Shown in pieces: positions 32,237-40,581 of a stretch of 64,000 nucleotides of DNA. The stretch is taken from assembly GCA_017524615.1 (NCBI GenBank), contig JAFXVJ010000010.1, positions 30,126 through 94,125 on the forward strand, read 5' to 3'. This DNA is from Clostridia bacterium. Lineage in GTDB: Bacteria > Bacillota > Clostridia > Christensenellales > Aristaeellaceae. Numbering within the stretch: the stretch's first letter is position 1; each line of letters begins with the position of its first letter. The notes under the pieces were generated by a model, which did no database searches, was not told the origin of the DNA, and saw only the letters and a list, made by a program, of their open reading frames with translations. Both the position numbers and the translations under genes were made by a program.

Positions 32237-32260
32237 GCGTCTCATCCTTTTGTGAGACGC
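32237..32260 (-). promoter_or_regulatory. Hairpin in the rpsF leader, possible S6:S18 control site
   Basis: Perfect 8-base arms GCGTCTCA / TGAGACGC in the roughly 65-base leader between the promoter and rpsF. rpsF leaders of many bacteria bind S6:S18 for feedback control; whether this hairpin carries the needed bulge is not clear to me. Confidence 0.4.
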
Positions 32261-32279
32261 AAGGATGTGCCAATTAAGG

Positions 32280-32308
32280 ATTATAATACATTTCAGCGAA
32301 TGACGCAA
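32280..32308 (-). promoter_or_regulatory. Sigma-A promoter of rpsF-ssb-rpsR
   Basis: On minus, TTGCGT (32308-32303), 17-base spacer, perfect TATAAT (32285-32280). Confidence 0.78.
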
Positions 32309-32451
32309 GGGGTTTTATCAAATTTATTTCAGTTTTCAGCGTACGAAGATGAAAAAAGACGGTAAAAGACGGAACGGCCCGGGAATATTACGATTTTCCT
32401 GTTGTTATTGAATTATTTCATCGAAAATGTGTAGAAAATGTTTCGAAAAGC

Positions 32452-32481
32452 TTGATTTTTGGTGCCCTTTGCGTGTAAAAT
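32452..32481 (+). promoter_or_regulatory. Candidate promoter of the OmpR-type two-component operon
   Basis: TTGATT (32452-32457), 18-base spacer, TAAAAT (32476-32481), about 60 bases before the GTG start. The 335-base gap 32209-32543 holds this and the divergent rpsF promoter. Confidence 0.5.
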
Positions 32482-32543
32482 AGGAGAAGGCAGGCGATGC
32501 ACGGCTTTTTTGCCTGCGCGTACATGAGGAAGGATGAAACAAA

Positions 32544-33236
32544 GTGGCCAAGCGCATACTGCTGGTGGATGACGAGCCTTTGATTCTCAAAGGTCTGCGT
32601 TTTACCCTGGAACAGGAAGGATACGAAATTCTCACCGCGGCGGATGGGGAAGAAGCGCTGCAGGTGTTCTTTGACGAGCCGGTGGATCTGGTGCTGCTGG
32701 ATGTGATGCTGCCCAAGCTGGACGGCATCCAGGTGTGCCAGCGTATCCGGGAGAGCAGCAACGTGCCCATTTTGATGCTCACCGCCAAAGGCGAGGATAT
32801 GGATAAGATCCTGGGGCTGGAATACGGCGCTGACGATTACATGACCAAGCCCTTCAATATCCTGGAGGTGAAGGCCAGGATCAAGACGGTGCTGCGCCGT
32901 GCGGCCCAGCCCGCGGCCAATGAGGAAAAAAAGATCATCCGGGTGCACGATATGGAAGTGAATATCGTGAACCGTTCCGTCACCCTGGGGGGCAAGGAGG
33001 TCCGCCTGACGGCCAAGGAATTCGATCTGCTGCAGCTGTTCATCACCAACCGGGGCAAGGTGTTCAGCAGGGAAACCATGCTGGAAACGGTGTGGAAGTA
33101 CGATTATATGGGCGACGCGCGGACAGTGGACGTGCATATCCGCCGCCTGCGGGAAAAGATCGAGCGGAATCCCGCCCAGCCGGAGTTCATCTTCACCAAG
33201 TGGGGAGTGGGCTACTATTTCACGGACAAGGATTAA
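32544..33236 (+). CDS. OmpR/PhoP-family response regulator
   Basis: 230 residues. The receiver domain has the acidic pair DDE (residues 9-11), a phosphoacceptor Asp in LVLLDVMLPKLDG, and the K in YMTKPFN; the C-terminal winged helix reads LTAKEFDLLQLFITNRGKVFSRETML, then RTVDVHIRRLREKIE. It is closest in shape to PhoP/WalR-type regulators. GTG start after GAGGAAGG. Its stop overlaps or abuts the kinase reading frame. Confidence 0.93.
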   Translation: MAKRILLVDDEPLILKGLRFTLEQEGYEILTAADGEEALQVFFDEPVDLVLLDVMLPKLDGIQVCQRIRESSNVPILMLTAKGEDMDKILGLEYGADDYMTKPFNILEVKARIKTVLRRAAQPAANEEKKIIRVHDMEVNIVNRSVTLGGKEVRLTAKEFDLLQLFITNRGKVFSRETMLETVWKYDYMGDARTVDVHIRRLREKIERNPAQPEFIFTKWGVGYYFTDKD

Positions 33237-33267
33237 AAACCCCTTCGCCAGCATCCGCTGGCAAATT

Positions 33268-34692
33268 TTGCTCGCCTTTCTGCTGATCGTCGGGCTGTCT
33301 TTCTATGTGATGGCCAGTTCGATCAGCGGCATGGTGGGCGATTCTTTATTTGAGCAGCGGATCCGCACGGACAGGTCCAGCCTGGAAAGCCTGGCCACCC
33401 GCGCATCGCCGCTGCTGGCTCAAAGCGACGTGCAGGCGCTCCGCAGCCAATTGCTCACCGCCGGTGGGGAATTGGGGGGGCGCATTTTGCTGTTGGATCA
33501 GAACGGCAAAGTGCAGCTGGATTCCTACGGCGAAATGCAGGGGATGCGGCTGCAGTACCCGGAAATCGCCAATATCCTGGTGCGGGGCCAGAGCGTGGAT
33601 TACGGCGTGCACGAATTGGATTCGGGCACGAAGCTGGATACCTCCCACCTGCTCTTCACCCGGCGCACCAGCGCTTCCTGGGTGGGTTACTGCACGGCGG
33701 GGGTGGTATACGCCTCCGATATCATCGGGGTGCTGCTTCTGGTGTCCCCGGTACAGGAGATCATGCAGAACCTGTATCAATTGCAGGATCAGCTGATCCT
33801 GATTTTCGTGGTGGTTGCCGGAGCGGCGCTGCTGGCCGCCTGGGTGTTTTCCAGCATCATCACCCGGCCCATCGCCGGCCTGAACCGCGGTATTCAGCAC
33901 ATGTCCAAGGGCGATTTTTCCTCCCGGGTGAAGGTGCGCGGCGCGGGGGAGATGAAGCAGCTGGCCCGGGCCTTCAATTCCATGTCCGAAAAGCTGGAAA
34001 CGCTGGATCAATCCCGCAACCAGTTTGTGTCCAATGCCAGCCATGAATTGAAAACGCCCCTGGCCACCATGAAAATCATGATCGAATCGCTGATCTATCA
34101 GCCCGATATGGATAAGAATCTGCGAACCGAATTCATGACCGACATCAACAATGAAATCGACCGGCTCAGCGCCATCGTGTCCGACCTGCTGACCTTGGTG
34201 CAGATGGATTCCCAGAATGTAAAGCTGACCCGGGAAAACCTGTCCATCGCTCAGCTCATCAAGGAAAACGCGCACCGGCTGCAGCCCATTGCCGACCAGA
34301 AAGGCCAGACGATCCAACTGTCCCTGGCCGATCCCTGCGATATGTATGCCGACAAGAGCAAGCTGAACCAGGTGATTTATAATCTGATGGAAAACGCCGT
34401 AAAGTATACCCAGAACGGCGGGCAGATCAAGGTGGGCCTGCAGCGGCAGGGCCGGGACGCCCGCTTCACCGTCACCGATAACGGCCCCGGCATCCCCAAG
34501 GAAAACCTGCCCCATATCTTCGACCGCTTTTATCGCGTGGACAAGGCCCGCAGCCGGGAAAAGGGCGGCACGGGCCTGGGCCTGAGCATCGTGCATCAAT
34601 TGGTGCTGCTCCACGGCGGGGCCATCAGCGTGGAGAGCGAAGAAGGAAAAGGCGCTACCTTTATTGTGGAATTGCCGCTCCATCAGGGATGA
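33268..34692 (+). CDS. Sensor histidine kinase, PhoR/WalK type
   Basis: At least 474 residues. One membrane helix at the extreme N-terminus, an extracytoplasmic region of about 140 residues, a second helix (LILIFVVVAGAALLAAWVF), HAMP, HisKA with the phosphoacceptor in SNASHELKTPLATM, then HATPase_c (N-box NLMENAVKYT, G1 DNGPGIP, G2 GGTGLGLSI). The given start is TTG with no Shine-Dalgarno. The frame is open upstream and reads NPFASIRWQI before it, a normal kinase N-terminus, reachable only from an ATT at 33232 that overlaps the regulator's stop. The true start is therefore uncertain by 12 residues. Confidence 0.88.
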   Translation: MLAFLLIVGLSFYVMASSISGMVGDSLFEQRIRTDRSSLESLATRASPLLAQSDVQALRSQLLTAGGELGGRILLLDQNGKVQLDSYGEMQGMRLQYPEIANILVRGQSVDYGVHELDSGTKLDTSHLLFTRRTSASWVGYCTAGVVYASDIIGVLLLVSPVQEIMQNLYQLQDQLILIFVVVAGAALLAAWVFSSIITRPIAGLNRGIQHMSKGDFSSRVKVRGAGEMKQLARAFNSMSEKLETLDQSRNQFVSNASHELKTPLATMKIMIESLIYQPDMDKNLRTEFMTDINNEIDRLSAIVSDLLTLVQMDSQNVKLTRENLSIAQLIKENAHRLQPIADQKGQTIQLSLADPCDMYADKSKLNQVIYNLMENAVKYTQNGGQIKVGLQRQGRDARFTVTDNGPGIPKENLPHIFDRFYRVDKARSREKGGTGLGLSIVHQLVLLHGGAISVESEEGKGATFIVELPLHQG

Positions 34693-34847
34693 GGCGGCCG
34701 GATGCGCCGAAAGACGGCTTTCGATGGCCGGGATACAAAGGAAGCCCATCAGCGCCAAGCCTTCTTCCGGATGCGATCGTCCGGGGGGAGGATTTGCGCT
34801 GCGCCCACACATCCGCAGCGCATCCGTGCTGAACGGGGGCCTGTCTA

Positions 34848-34876
34848 TTGACTTATTTTTCCACGCCGATTATAAT
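34848..34876 (+). promoter_or_regulatory. Sigma-A promoter of glgA
   Basis: TTGACT (34848-34853), 17-base spacer, perfect TATAAT (34871-34876), 75 bases before the ATG. Confidence 0.78.
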
Positions 34877-34950
34877 ATGCATGTGGAAAAGGGCATCGCG
34901 CGGTCTTTTTTCACCCTGAATCAGCGCGCGATGAAACGAGGAGAATGATT

Positions 34951-37041
34951 ATGCCGAAAAAAACAACAGTGCCCGAGGCACAGAACACGATAGAGCAGGC
35001 GGCGGAACAGCAGCAGAAAACCAGCCGGCCTGAGGAGACCCGGCAAAAGAAATCAGCAGCGCCGAAAAAGCCTGCGGAAAAGCCCGTGAAACCCGTGAAA
35101 AAGACAGCCGCCAAGGCCGCCGAGACGGATCAGAAAACGGAAAAGAAACCGGAAAAGAAAGCGGAAAAGAAACCGGCGAAGAAAACGGCGGACGCTGCCG
35201 CCGCGGAAAAGCCCGCGAAGAAAACCGTGAAAGAAACCGTGAAAGAAACCGTGAAAAAAACCGAGAATAAAACCGCCGGGAAAAAGACGGTGAAGGAAAA
35301 AGAAAAAAAGCCCGCCGAGGCCGCTGCGCAGGAGGAAAAGACGATCCTGACAGAGGAAGCGCCCGTCCAGGCCGCGGAAACAGCGGTCCAGCAGACGGAA
35401 GCGGAGACAGAGGAAGCGCCCGTCCAGGCCGCGGAAACAGCGGCCCAGCAAGCGGAAGCGGCGACAGAGGAAGCGCCGGCGATCCCGGCCGTCGCGGAAC
35501 CGGCCGAACAGGAAACGGCCCAGGAAACGGAAGCCGCTGAAACGCTCGCGGAGGAAGCGCCGGCGCAGCCCGCCGCGCCGATGCCCCAGCCCCGCCGGAG
35601 CGTGGCATTCATCGGTTCCGAATGCTATCCCTTTGTGAAAACCGGCGGCCTGGGCGACGTGATGTACGCCCTGCCCAAGGCGCTGATCGGCCAGAACTGC
35701 GATGTGAAGGTCATTTTGCCCCGGTACAAGTGCATCCCGTGGAAGTATCAGGAAAAGATGGTGTACCGCGGCGCGTTCCAAATGGATCTGTGCGCCGATG
35801 GGCGTTCCTTCTACGTGGGCGTCATGGAATACGTGTGGGACGGCGTGGTGTACGATTTTATCGACAACGAGGATTTCTTCGGCTACGGCAATCCCTACAC
35901 CAACCTGATCGACGATATTCCCCGGTTCTGCTTCTTTGGCAAGGCGGCGCTGGCAGCCCTGAATTACATGAACTGGATCCCCGATGTGATCCATTGCCAC
36001 GATTGGCAGGCGGGCCTGGTGCCGGTGTATCTGCGCACGCTGTTCGCCAATACGCCCCTCAGCAGCGCAAAAACCGTGCTGACCATTCATAACCTGCGGT
36101 TCCAGGGCGTATACAATATCCCCACCGTGAAATACTGGAGCAACCTGCCGGATTACGTGTTCAACAAGGATGCCCTGAAGCAGGGCTATCAGGACGCCAA
36201 CATGCTCAAGGGCGGCCTGGACTACGCTGATATGATCACCACCGTCAGCGGCACCTACGCCGGTGAAATCCAAACGCCCTTCTTTGGGGAAAACCTGGAT
36301 GCGCACCTGCGCTATCACGCGGGCAAGCTGCGGGGCATCGTCAACGGCATCGATGTGGAGCAGTGGAACACCGCCACGGACACCCGCCTGGCCGCGCCCT
36401 ACGGCTTCACGGACGCGCTGGAGGGCAAAAAGAAGAATAAAAAGGCCCTGCAGGAGCAATTGGGCCTGAAGCAGGATGACCACATGTTCGTCATCGGCCT
36501 CATCTCCCGCCTGACCAATCAGAAGGGGCTGGATTTGGTGAACGCCATCCTGCCCGCGATGATGGATGGACATACCCAGGTGGTGGTGCTGGGCACCGGC
36601 GATCAGCAGTATGAGGATTCCTTCCGCTATTATGAATCGGCCTATAAGGGCAGCGTGTGCTCCAACATCATGTATGACGAGGGCCGCGCCCATCAGATTT
36701 ACGCCGGGGCCGACGCGCTGCTGGTACCCTCCCTGTTCGAGCCCTGCGGCCTGACCCAGCTGATCGCCATGCGATACGGCACCGTGCCCATCGTGCGCGA
36801 GACCGGCGGCCTGAAGGACACCGTGGAGCCCTATAACCAATTCACCAATTTGGGCAATGGCTTCACCTTCGACCGGTATGAAGCCGGCCTGCTGCTGGAT
36901 GCCATCAACCGCGCCAAGACCCTGTATTTCACCAACCGCTGGTGCTGGGATGAGATGGTGCAGCGGGATATGAGCAAAGACGTATCCTGGGATCAGTCGG
37001 CCCAGCAGTACAGAGCGCTGTATCTGGAACTGAAACCGTAA
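34951..37041 (+). CDS. glgA: Glycogen synthase with long disordered N-terminal extension
   Basis: 696 residues, against about 480 for ordinary GlgA. The GT5 catalytic part begins near residue 215 (RRSVAFIGSECYPFVKTGGL, ADP-glucose-binding KTGGL at 230-234) and carries the C-terminal EPCGLTQLIAMRYG motif; it extends alpha-1,4-glucan from ADP-glucose. Residues 1-214 are a low-complexity Lys/Ala/Glu/Pro tract: first highly basic (EKKPEKKAEKKPAKK), then acidic (AAETAVQQTEAETEEAP) with a 57-base tandem duplication at 35353-35466. ATG 34951 is 7 bases from GAGGAG; ATG 34945 is too close. No other glg gene is nearby. Confidence 0.92.
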   Translation: MPKKTTVPEAQNTIEQAAEQQQKTSRPEETRQKKSAAPKKPAEKPVKPVKKTAAKAAETDQKTEKKPEKKAEKKPAKKTADAAAAEKPAKKTVKETVKETVKKTENKTAGKKTVKEKEKKPAEAAAQEEKTILTEEAPVQAAETAVQQTEAETEEAPVQAAETAAQQAEAATEEAPAIPAVAEPAEQETAQETEAAETLAEEAPAQPAAPMPQPRRSVAFIGSECYPFVKTGGLGDVMYALPKALIGQNCDVKVILPRYKCIPWKYQEKMVYRGAFQMDLCADGRSFYVGVMEYVWDGVVYDFIDNEDFFGYGNPYTNLIDDIPRFCFFGKAALAALNYMNWIPDVIHCHDWQAGLVPVYLRTLFANTPLSSAKTVLTIHNLRFQGVYNIPTVKYWSNLPDYVFNKDALKQGYQDANMLKGGLDYADMITTVSGTYAGEIQTPFFGENLDAHLRYHAGKLRGIVNGIDVEQWNTATDTRLAAPYGFTDALEGKKKNKKALQEQLGLKQDDHMFVIGLISRLTNQKGLDLVNAILPAMMDGHTQVVVLGTGDQQYEDSFRYYESAYKGSVCSNIMYDEGRAHQIYAGADALLVPSLFEPCGLTQLIAMRYGTVPIVRETGGLKDTVEPYNQFTNLGNGFTFDRYEAGLLLDAINRAKTLYFTNRWCWDEMVQRDMSKDVSWDQSAQQYRALYLELKP

Positions 37042-37056
37042 AGAATTGAAATACCC

Positions 37057-37085
37057 GCGGCAGGATTATTTCTGCCGCTTTTTTG
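37057..37085 (+). terminator. Terminator of glgA
   Basis: GCGGCAG / CTGCCGC arms with an 8-base loop, followed by a run of seven T residues. Confidence 0.85.
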
Positions 37086-37094
37086 TATATTTTT

Positions 37095-37319
37095 ATACTA
37101 TACTCAAATTAAAATAGCAAGTAAAACGCTCCTGTCATCCCGAGCGGAGTGGAGCGAGAGCGGAACGAAGCCGAGGGATCTTTGAGAAACAGATTCCTTC
37201 CAGCAGCATATTACCCAGTTTCCAGATCCCTCCACTCCGCTTCGCTCTCGCTCCGCTTCGGTCGGGATGACATTGTAACTTCGTCTATCTTCCTTTCCGA
37301 TTCTATTTGAGAATAGTAT
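37095..37319 (+). repeat. Repeat element copy B with its own inverted ends
   Basis: About 225 bases. Outer ends ATACTATACTCAAAT and CTATTTGAGAATAGTAT are imperfect inverses. Inside is the same inverted core as the other copies: TGTCATCCCGAGCGG at the left and GGTCGGGATGACA at the right. It lacks the TTCTTCACGG ends of copies A, C, D and E. The rest of the 551-base gap (37320-37515) shows no convincing gene. Confidence 0.75.
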
Positions 37320-37515
37320 TAAATATGAAAGAAACCCGGCAGCGTGCCGCGACGGATTAGGCAAATCATGGAAGGACGGCCTGCGTACGGTGCGCTCTTT
37401 ATCTGGATTTTGTGGTGGAAAGATCCGGAAAACACAACGTATGGCGGGCGGGACGGACGGGCAAAGGAAAGATATCTTTTTGATAGAATTTTTGGTGATA
37501 TGCTTCAAAAATATG

Positions 37516-37544
37516 TTGACATTCTTCTGTAAACATGATATATT
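37516..37544 (+). promoter_or_regulatory. Sigma-A promoter of the second LacI/importer operon
   Basis: Perfect TTGACA (37516-37521), 17-base spacer, TATATT (37539-37544). Confidence 0.82.
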
Positions 37545-37546
37545 AA

Positions 37547-37564
37547 TTTTCGCGAAAACGTTTT
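37547..37564 (+). promoter_or_regulatory. Overlapping palindromes, probable LacI-family operator
   Basis: TTTTCGCGAAAA (37547-37558) overlaps AAAACGTTTT (37555-37564), just after the -10 box and before the regulator gene, as for autorepression. Confidence 0.65.
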
Positions 37565-37592
37565 AGTACGACGGAAAGGAGTTGAGAGACAG

Positions 37593-38597
37593 TTGCCTGC
37601 GACGATTCGGGATCTGGCGCGGCATTTGGGTCTCTCAGTTTCTGCTGTCAGCAAAGCGTTGAACGGCTACAGCGATATCAGCGATGAGACCCGACAGGCT
37701 GTGCTGAAGGCCGCCAATGAACTGGATTACCACCCCAACGCGCATGCCCGGGCCCTGAAATTGGGCCGCAGCTACAACCTGGGTGTGCTGTTTTCCGATG
37801 ACAGCCAGAGCGGGCTGCTGCACCCCTTCTTTTCGGTGGTGCTGGAGAGCTTCAAAAAGGAAGCGGAGGCCGCCGGCTACGACATCACGTTCATCAGCCA
37901 CCGGATGGGCAGCGGAAGGGTGACCTACCTTGACCACTGCCGGTACCGCGAGGTGGACGGCGTGTGCGTGGCGTGCATCGACTTTGAAGAAGACGAAGTA
38001 CAGCGGCTGATCGAAAGCGACCTGCCCCTGGTGACCATCGACCACGGCTTTACCGGGCGGACATGCGTCCAATCCGACAATCAGGATGGGATGCGGCAGC
38101 TGGTAGAGTATGTGTACAGTCTGGGCCATCGCCAGGTGGGGTACATCCACGGCCCGCACAGCGCAGTCACCGACGCCCGGCTGGCCGCCTTTGAGGAAAC
38201 GTCCAGGCGGCTGGGGCTGGTGCAGATCAAGGGATACGTTGAGCAGGCGGAGTACACCAATCCTCAGAGCGTGTATGAAGTGGCCAAGCGGATGCTGGCG
38301 CTGCCCCTGCGGCCCACCTGCATTCTGGTGTGCGATGATTTTTCCGCCACCGGCGCCCTCCGGGCCGCGCAGGAGGCGGGGCTCAGCGTGCCGCGGGATC
38401 TGTCTGTGGCGGGGTACGACGGCATTGCCCAGATGCAGGCTTTCTCGCCCCGGCTGACCACGGTGTACCAGGATGCGCCCCGGATGGGACGGGAAGCGGC
38501 CAAACTGCTGATTTCTCAGATCGAAAACGACCGTGTGCCGTATGAGCTGTGCGTGCCGGCGGCACTGATCCAGGGAGAAACGGTTCAAATGATTTGA
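37593..38597 (+). CDS. LacI-family transcriptional regulator
   Basis: 334 residues. The helix-turn-helix reads TIRDLARHLGLSVSAVSKAL, with hinge DYHPNAHARALK, then a sugar-sensing domain (NLGVLFSDDSQSGLLHPFFS, SVAGYDGIAQMQAFSPRLTTV). It starts with TTG, 11 bases after AAAGGAG, the only in-frame start. It precedes the importer and GH94 genes by 40 bases and is likely the local repressor in a self-regulated operon. Confidence 0.9.
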   Translation: MPATIRDLARHLGLSVSAVSKALNGYSDISDETRQAVLKAANELDYHPNAHARALKLGRSYNLGVLFSDDSQSGLLHPFFSVVLESFKKEAEAAGYDITFISHRMGSGRVTYLDHCRYREVDGVCVACIDFEEDEVQRLIESDLPLVTIDHGFTGRTCVQSDNQDGMRQLVEYVYSLGHRQVGYIHGPHSAVTDARLAAFEETSRRLGLVQIKGYVEQAEYTNPQSVYEVAKRMLALPLRPTCILVCDDFSATGALRAAQEAGLSVPRDLSVAGYDGIAQMQAFSPRLTTVYQDAPRMGREAAKLLISQIENDRVPYELCVPAALIQGETVQMI

Positions 38598-38637
38598 AGG
38601 CGTAAACATACGCCACAAATGAAGGAGAGATGGAACT

Positions 38638-39543
38638 GTGAGAGATTTCTTGTCCAACACCTGGAAGCACAGAGCGCATGTGGTGATGGCGCTGCCGGCG
38701 TTTTTGGTCCTTTTCTTCATTATGTATGTGCCCATGACGGGCTTGGTGATGGCCTTTGAAAAGTTCGACTACACCGGCGGCATTTTCGGCAGCCAGTGGG
38801 TGAACTTCGACAACTTTGAATTCCTGCTCAAATCCAAGGATACGTTCGTGAGCATGACCCGCAACACCGTGCTCTATTACCTGGCGTTCACGGCGATAGG
38901 CACTGTGCTCAACATCACCGTCGCCATCTGCATCGACCAGCTGGCCTTCAAAAAAATGGCCAAGACCATGCAGACGCTGATGATCATTCCCGTGTTTATC
39001 TCCTACGCGGCGGTGCAGTTCATCGTCTTTGCGTTCATCGACTCCCGCACCGGCCTGATCAACAGTGTGCTGGGCACCCGCACCCGCTTCTATTCCACCG
39101 CGAGCTACTGGCCCTGGATTTTGACCGTGGTGAAGATTTGGAAGGATACGGGCTACGGTTCCGTGCTGTACATGAGCGTGCTGGCCGGTATTGATACCGC
39201 CCTGTATGAGGCGGCGGATATCGACGGCGCCAACAAGTGGCAGCAGATCAAGCATATCACCATCCCCTCCCTGATCCCCATGGTGACGGTGATGCTGCTT
39301 CTGTCGGTGGGCAATGTGATGCACTCCGATACGGGCTTGTTCTATCAGGTCACAAGAAACAATGGCGCGCTGTATTCCACCACGCAGGTGATCGACTCCT
39401 ACGTGCTGAATCAGATCATGGGCTCCTCCAACTTCGGCTACACGGCGGCCGCTTCCTTCTTCCAGTCGGTAGTAGGCCTGCTGCTGATGCTGGTGGCCAA
39501 CTTCACGGTTCGCAAGATCGAGCCGGAAGGCGCATTGTTCTGA
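38638..39543 (+). CDS. Sugar ABC importer permease, LplB type
   Basis: 301 residues with six predicted membrane segments; CUT1 permease with EAA loop EAADIDGANKWQQIKHI and the LplB-type mid-region ALYSTTQVIDSYVLNQIMGSS shortened here. GTG start after AAGGAGAG. It stands between the regulator and the second permease. Confidence 0.92.
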   Translation: MRDFLSNTWKHRAHVVMALPAFLVLFFIMYVPMTGLVMAFEKFDYTGGIFGSQWVNFDNFEFLLKSKDTFVSMTRNTVLYYLAFTAIGTVLNITVAICIDQLAFKKMAKTMQTLMIIPVFISYAAVQFIVFAFIDSRTGLINSVLGTRTRFYSTASYWPWILTVVKIWKDTGYGSVLYMSVLAGIDTALYEAADIDGANKWQQIKHITIPSLIPMVTVMLLLSVGNVMHSDTGLFYQVTRNNGALYSTTQVIDSYVLNQIMGSSNFGYTAAASFFQSVVGLLLMLVANFTVRKIEPEGALF

Positions 39544-39563
39544 TGAAGGGAGGAAGATGAAAA

Positions 39564-40511
39564 ATGTCTACGAAATCTGCCGCCCTGAATCAGTCAGGGA
39601 AAAAAGTGATCGCTCCCCGGGAGCATAAAAGGATCGGGCCCGGCCAGTTTATCCTGCTGTTCTTCGTGCTTGTGTTCACGATATTCTGCTTTGCCCCGGT
39701 GGTGCTGGTGTTCATTTCTGCGTTCACGGATGAAATGTACATCAACAAGCATGGGTTCACCTTCTTCCCCGAGGTGTGGAGCATGAACGGCATGAACGCC
39801 GTGCTGCAATACGGCAGCCAGCTGCTGCAGTCCTATCTGGTGACCATCTTCGTTACTGTCGTGGGCACCTTCCTGGGCTTGCTGATCATGAGCATGTATG
39901 CCTATTCCATCAGCCGCCCCGGCTTCAAACTGGCCAAGTTCCTGGCGATCTTCGTGCTGATCCCCATGCTGTTCAACGGCGGCCAGCTGGCGGGCTTCGT
40001 CGTGTTCACCACCTGGTATGGCCTGCTGGACAATCTGCTGCTGCTGATTCTGCCCCTGTGCGTCACCACCATGAATGTGATCATCCTGAGGACGTACATC
40101 GCCAACTCCATTCCCGGCGAACTGATGGAAGCGGCCACCATTGACGGCGCAGGCGATTACCGCACCTTCTTCCAGATCACCCTGCCCCTGCTGAAGCCTT
40201 CCCTGGCAGCTGTCGGCTTCATGATGGCCACTGCCTACTGGAACGACTGGCAGAACGCCATGCTGTATATCCGCTCCAACAGCAAAAAACCCCTGCAGCT
40301 GCTGCTGATCAACATCCAGAAGAGCATCGAATTCCTTCTGAACAACAACAACGTGCCCGCCGCGGCCCGTGCGGCCATGGGCGGCGCGATCCCCCAGTAT
40401 TCTTCCACCATGGCCACGGTGATCGTGGTTATCGGCCCCATCATGGTGATTTATCCCTTCTTCCAGAAGTACTTTGTCAAGGGCCTGACGGTGGGCTCCG
40501 TCAAGGGCTGA
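39564..40511 (+). CDS. Sugar ABC importer permease, YtcP type
   Basis: 315 residues with six predicted membrane segments. The EAA loop reads EAATIDGAGDYRTFFQITLP and the end reads KYFVKGLTVGSVKG, near-identical to the YtcP protein at 25902-26834, so the two importers are relatives. It follows its partner by 20 bases. No ATPase is encoded in the operon. Confidence 0.93.
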   Translation: MSTKSAALNQSGKKVIAPREHKRIGPGQFILLFFVLVFTIFCFAPVVLVFISAFTDEMYINKHGFTFFPEVWSMNGMNAVLQYGSQLLQSYLVTIFVTVVGTFLGLLIMSMYAYSISRPGFKLAKFLAIFVLIPMLFNGGQLAGFVVFTTWYGLLDNLLLLILPLCVTTMNVIILRTYIANSIPGELMEAATIDGAGDYRTFFQITLPLLKPSLAAVGFMMATAYWNDWQNAMLYIRSNSKKPLQLLLINIQKSIEFLLNNNNVPAAARAAMGGAIPQYSSTMATVIVVIGPIMVIYPFFQKYFVKGLTVGSVKG

Positions 40512-40581
40512 TCCTGTTCCGGTTTCAAATGTCGCTGATACGCGGCATTATGAAATAAAAAAAATTCATAGGAGGATAACC

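Noticed and set aside
35221-35275. Similarity of an AAACCGTGAAAGA-like repeat in glgA to the minisatellite unit at 19547-19726
   Set aside because: Only about 10 bases match and Lys/Glu/Thr/Val codon repeats give such strings by chance.
37344-37532. Possible 62-residue gene before the second LacI gene
   Set aside because: No ribosome binding site, composition unlike neighbours, and it overlaps the promoter of the LacI operon.
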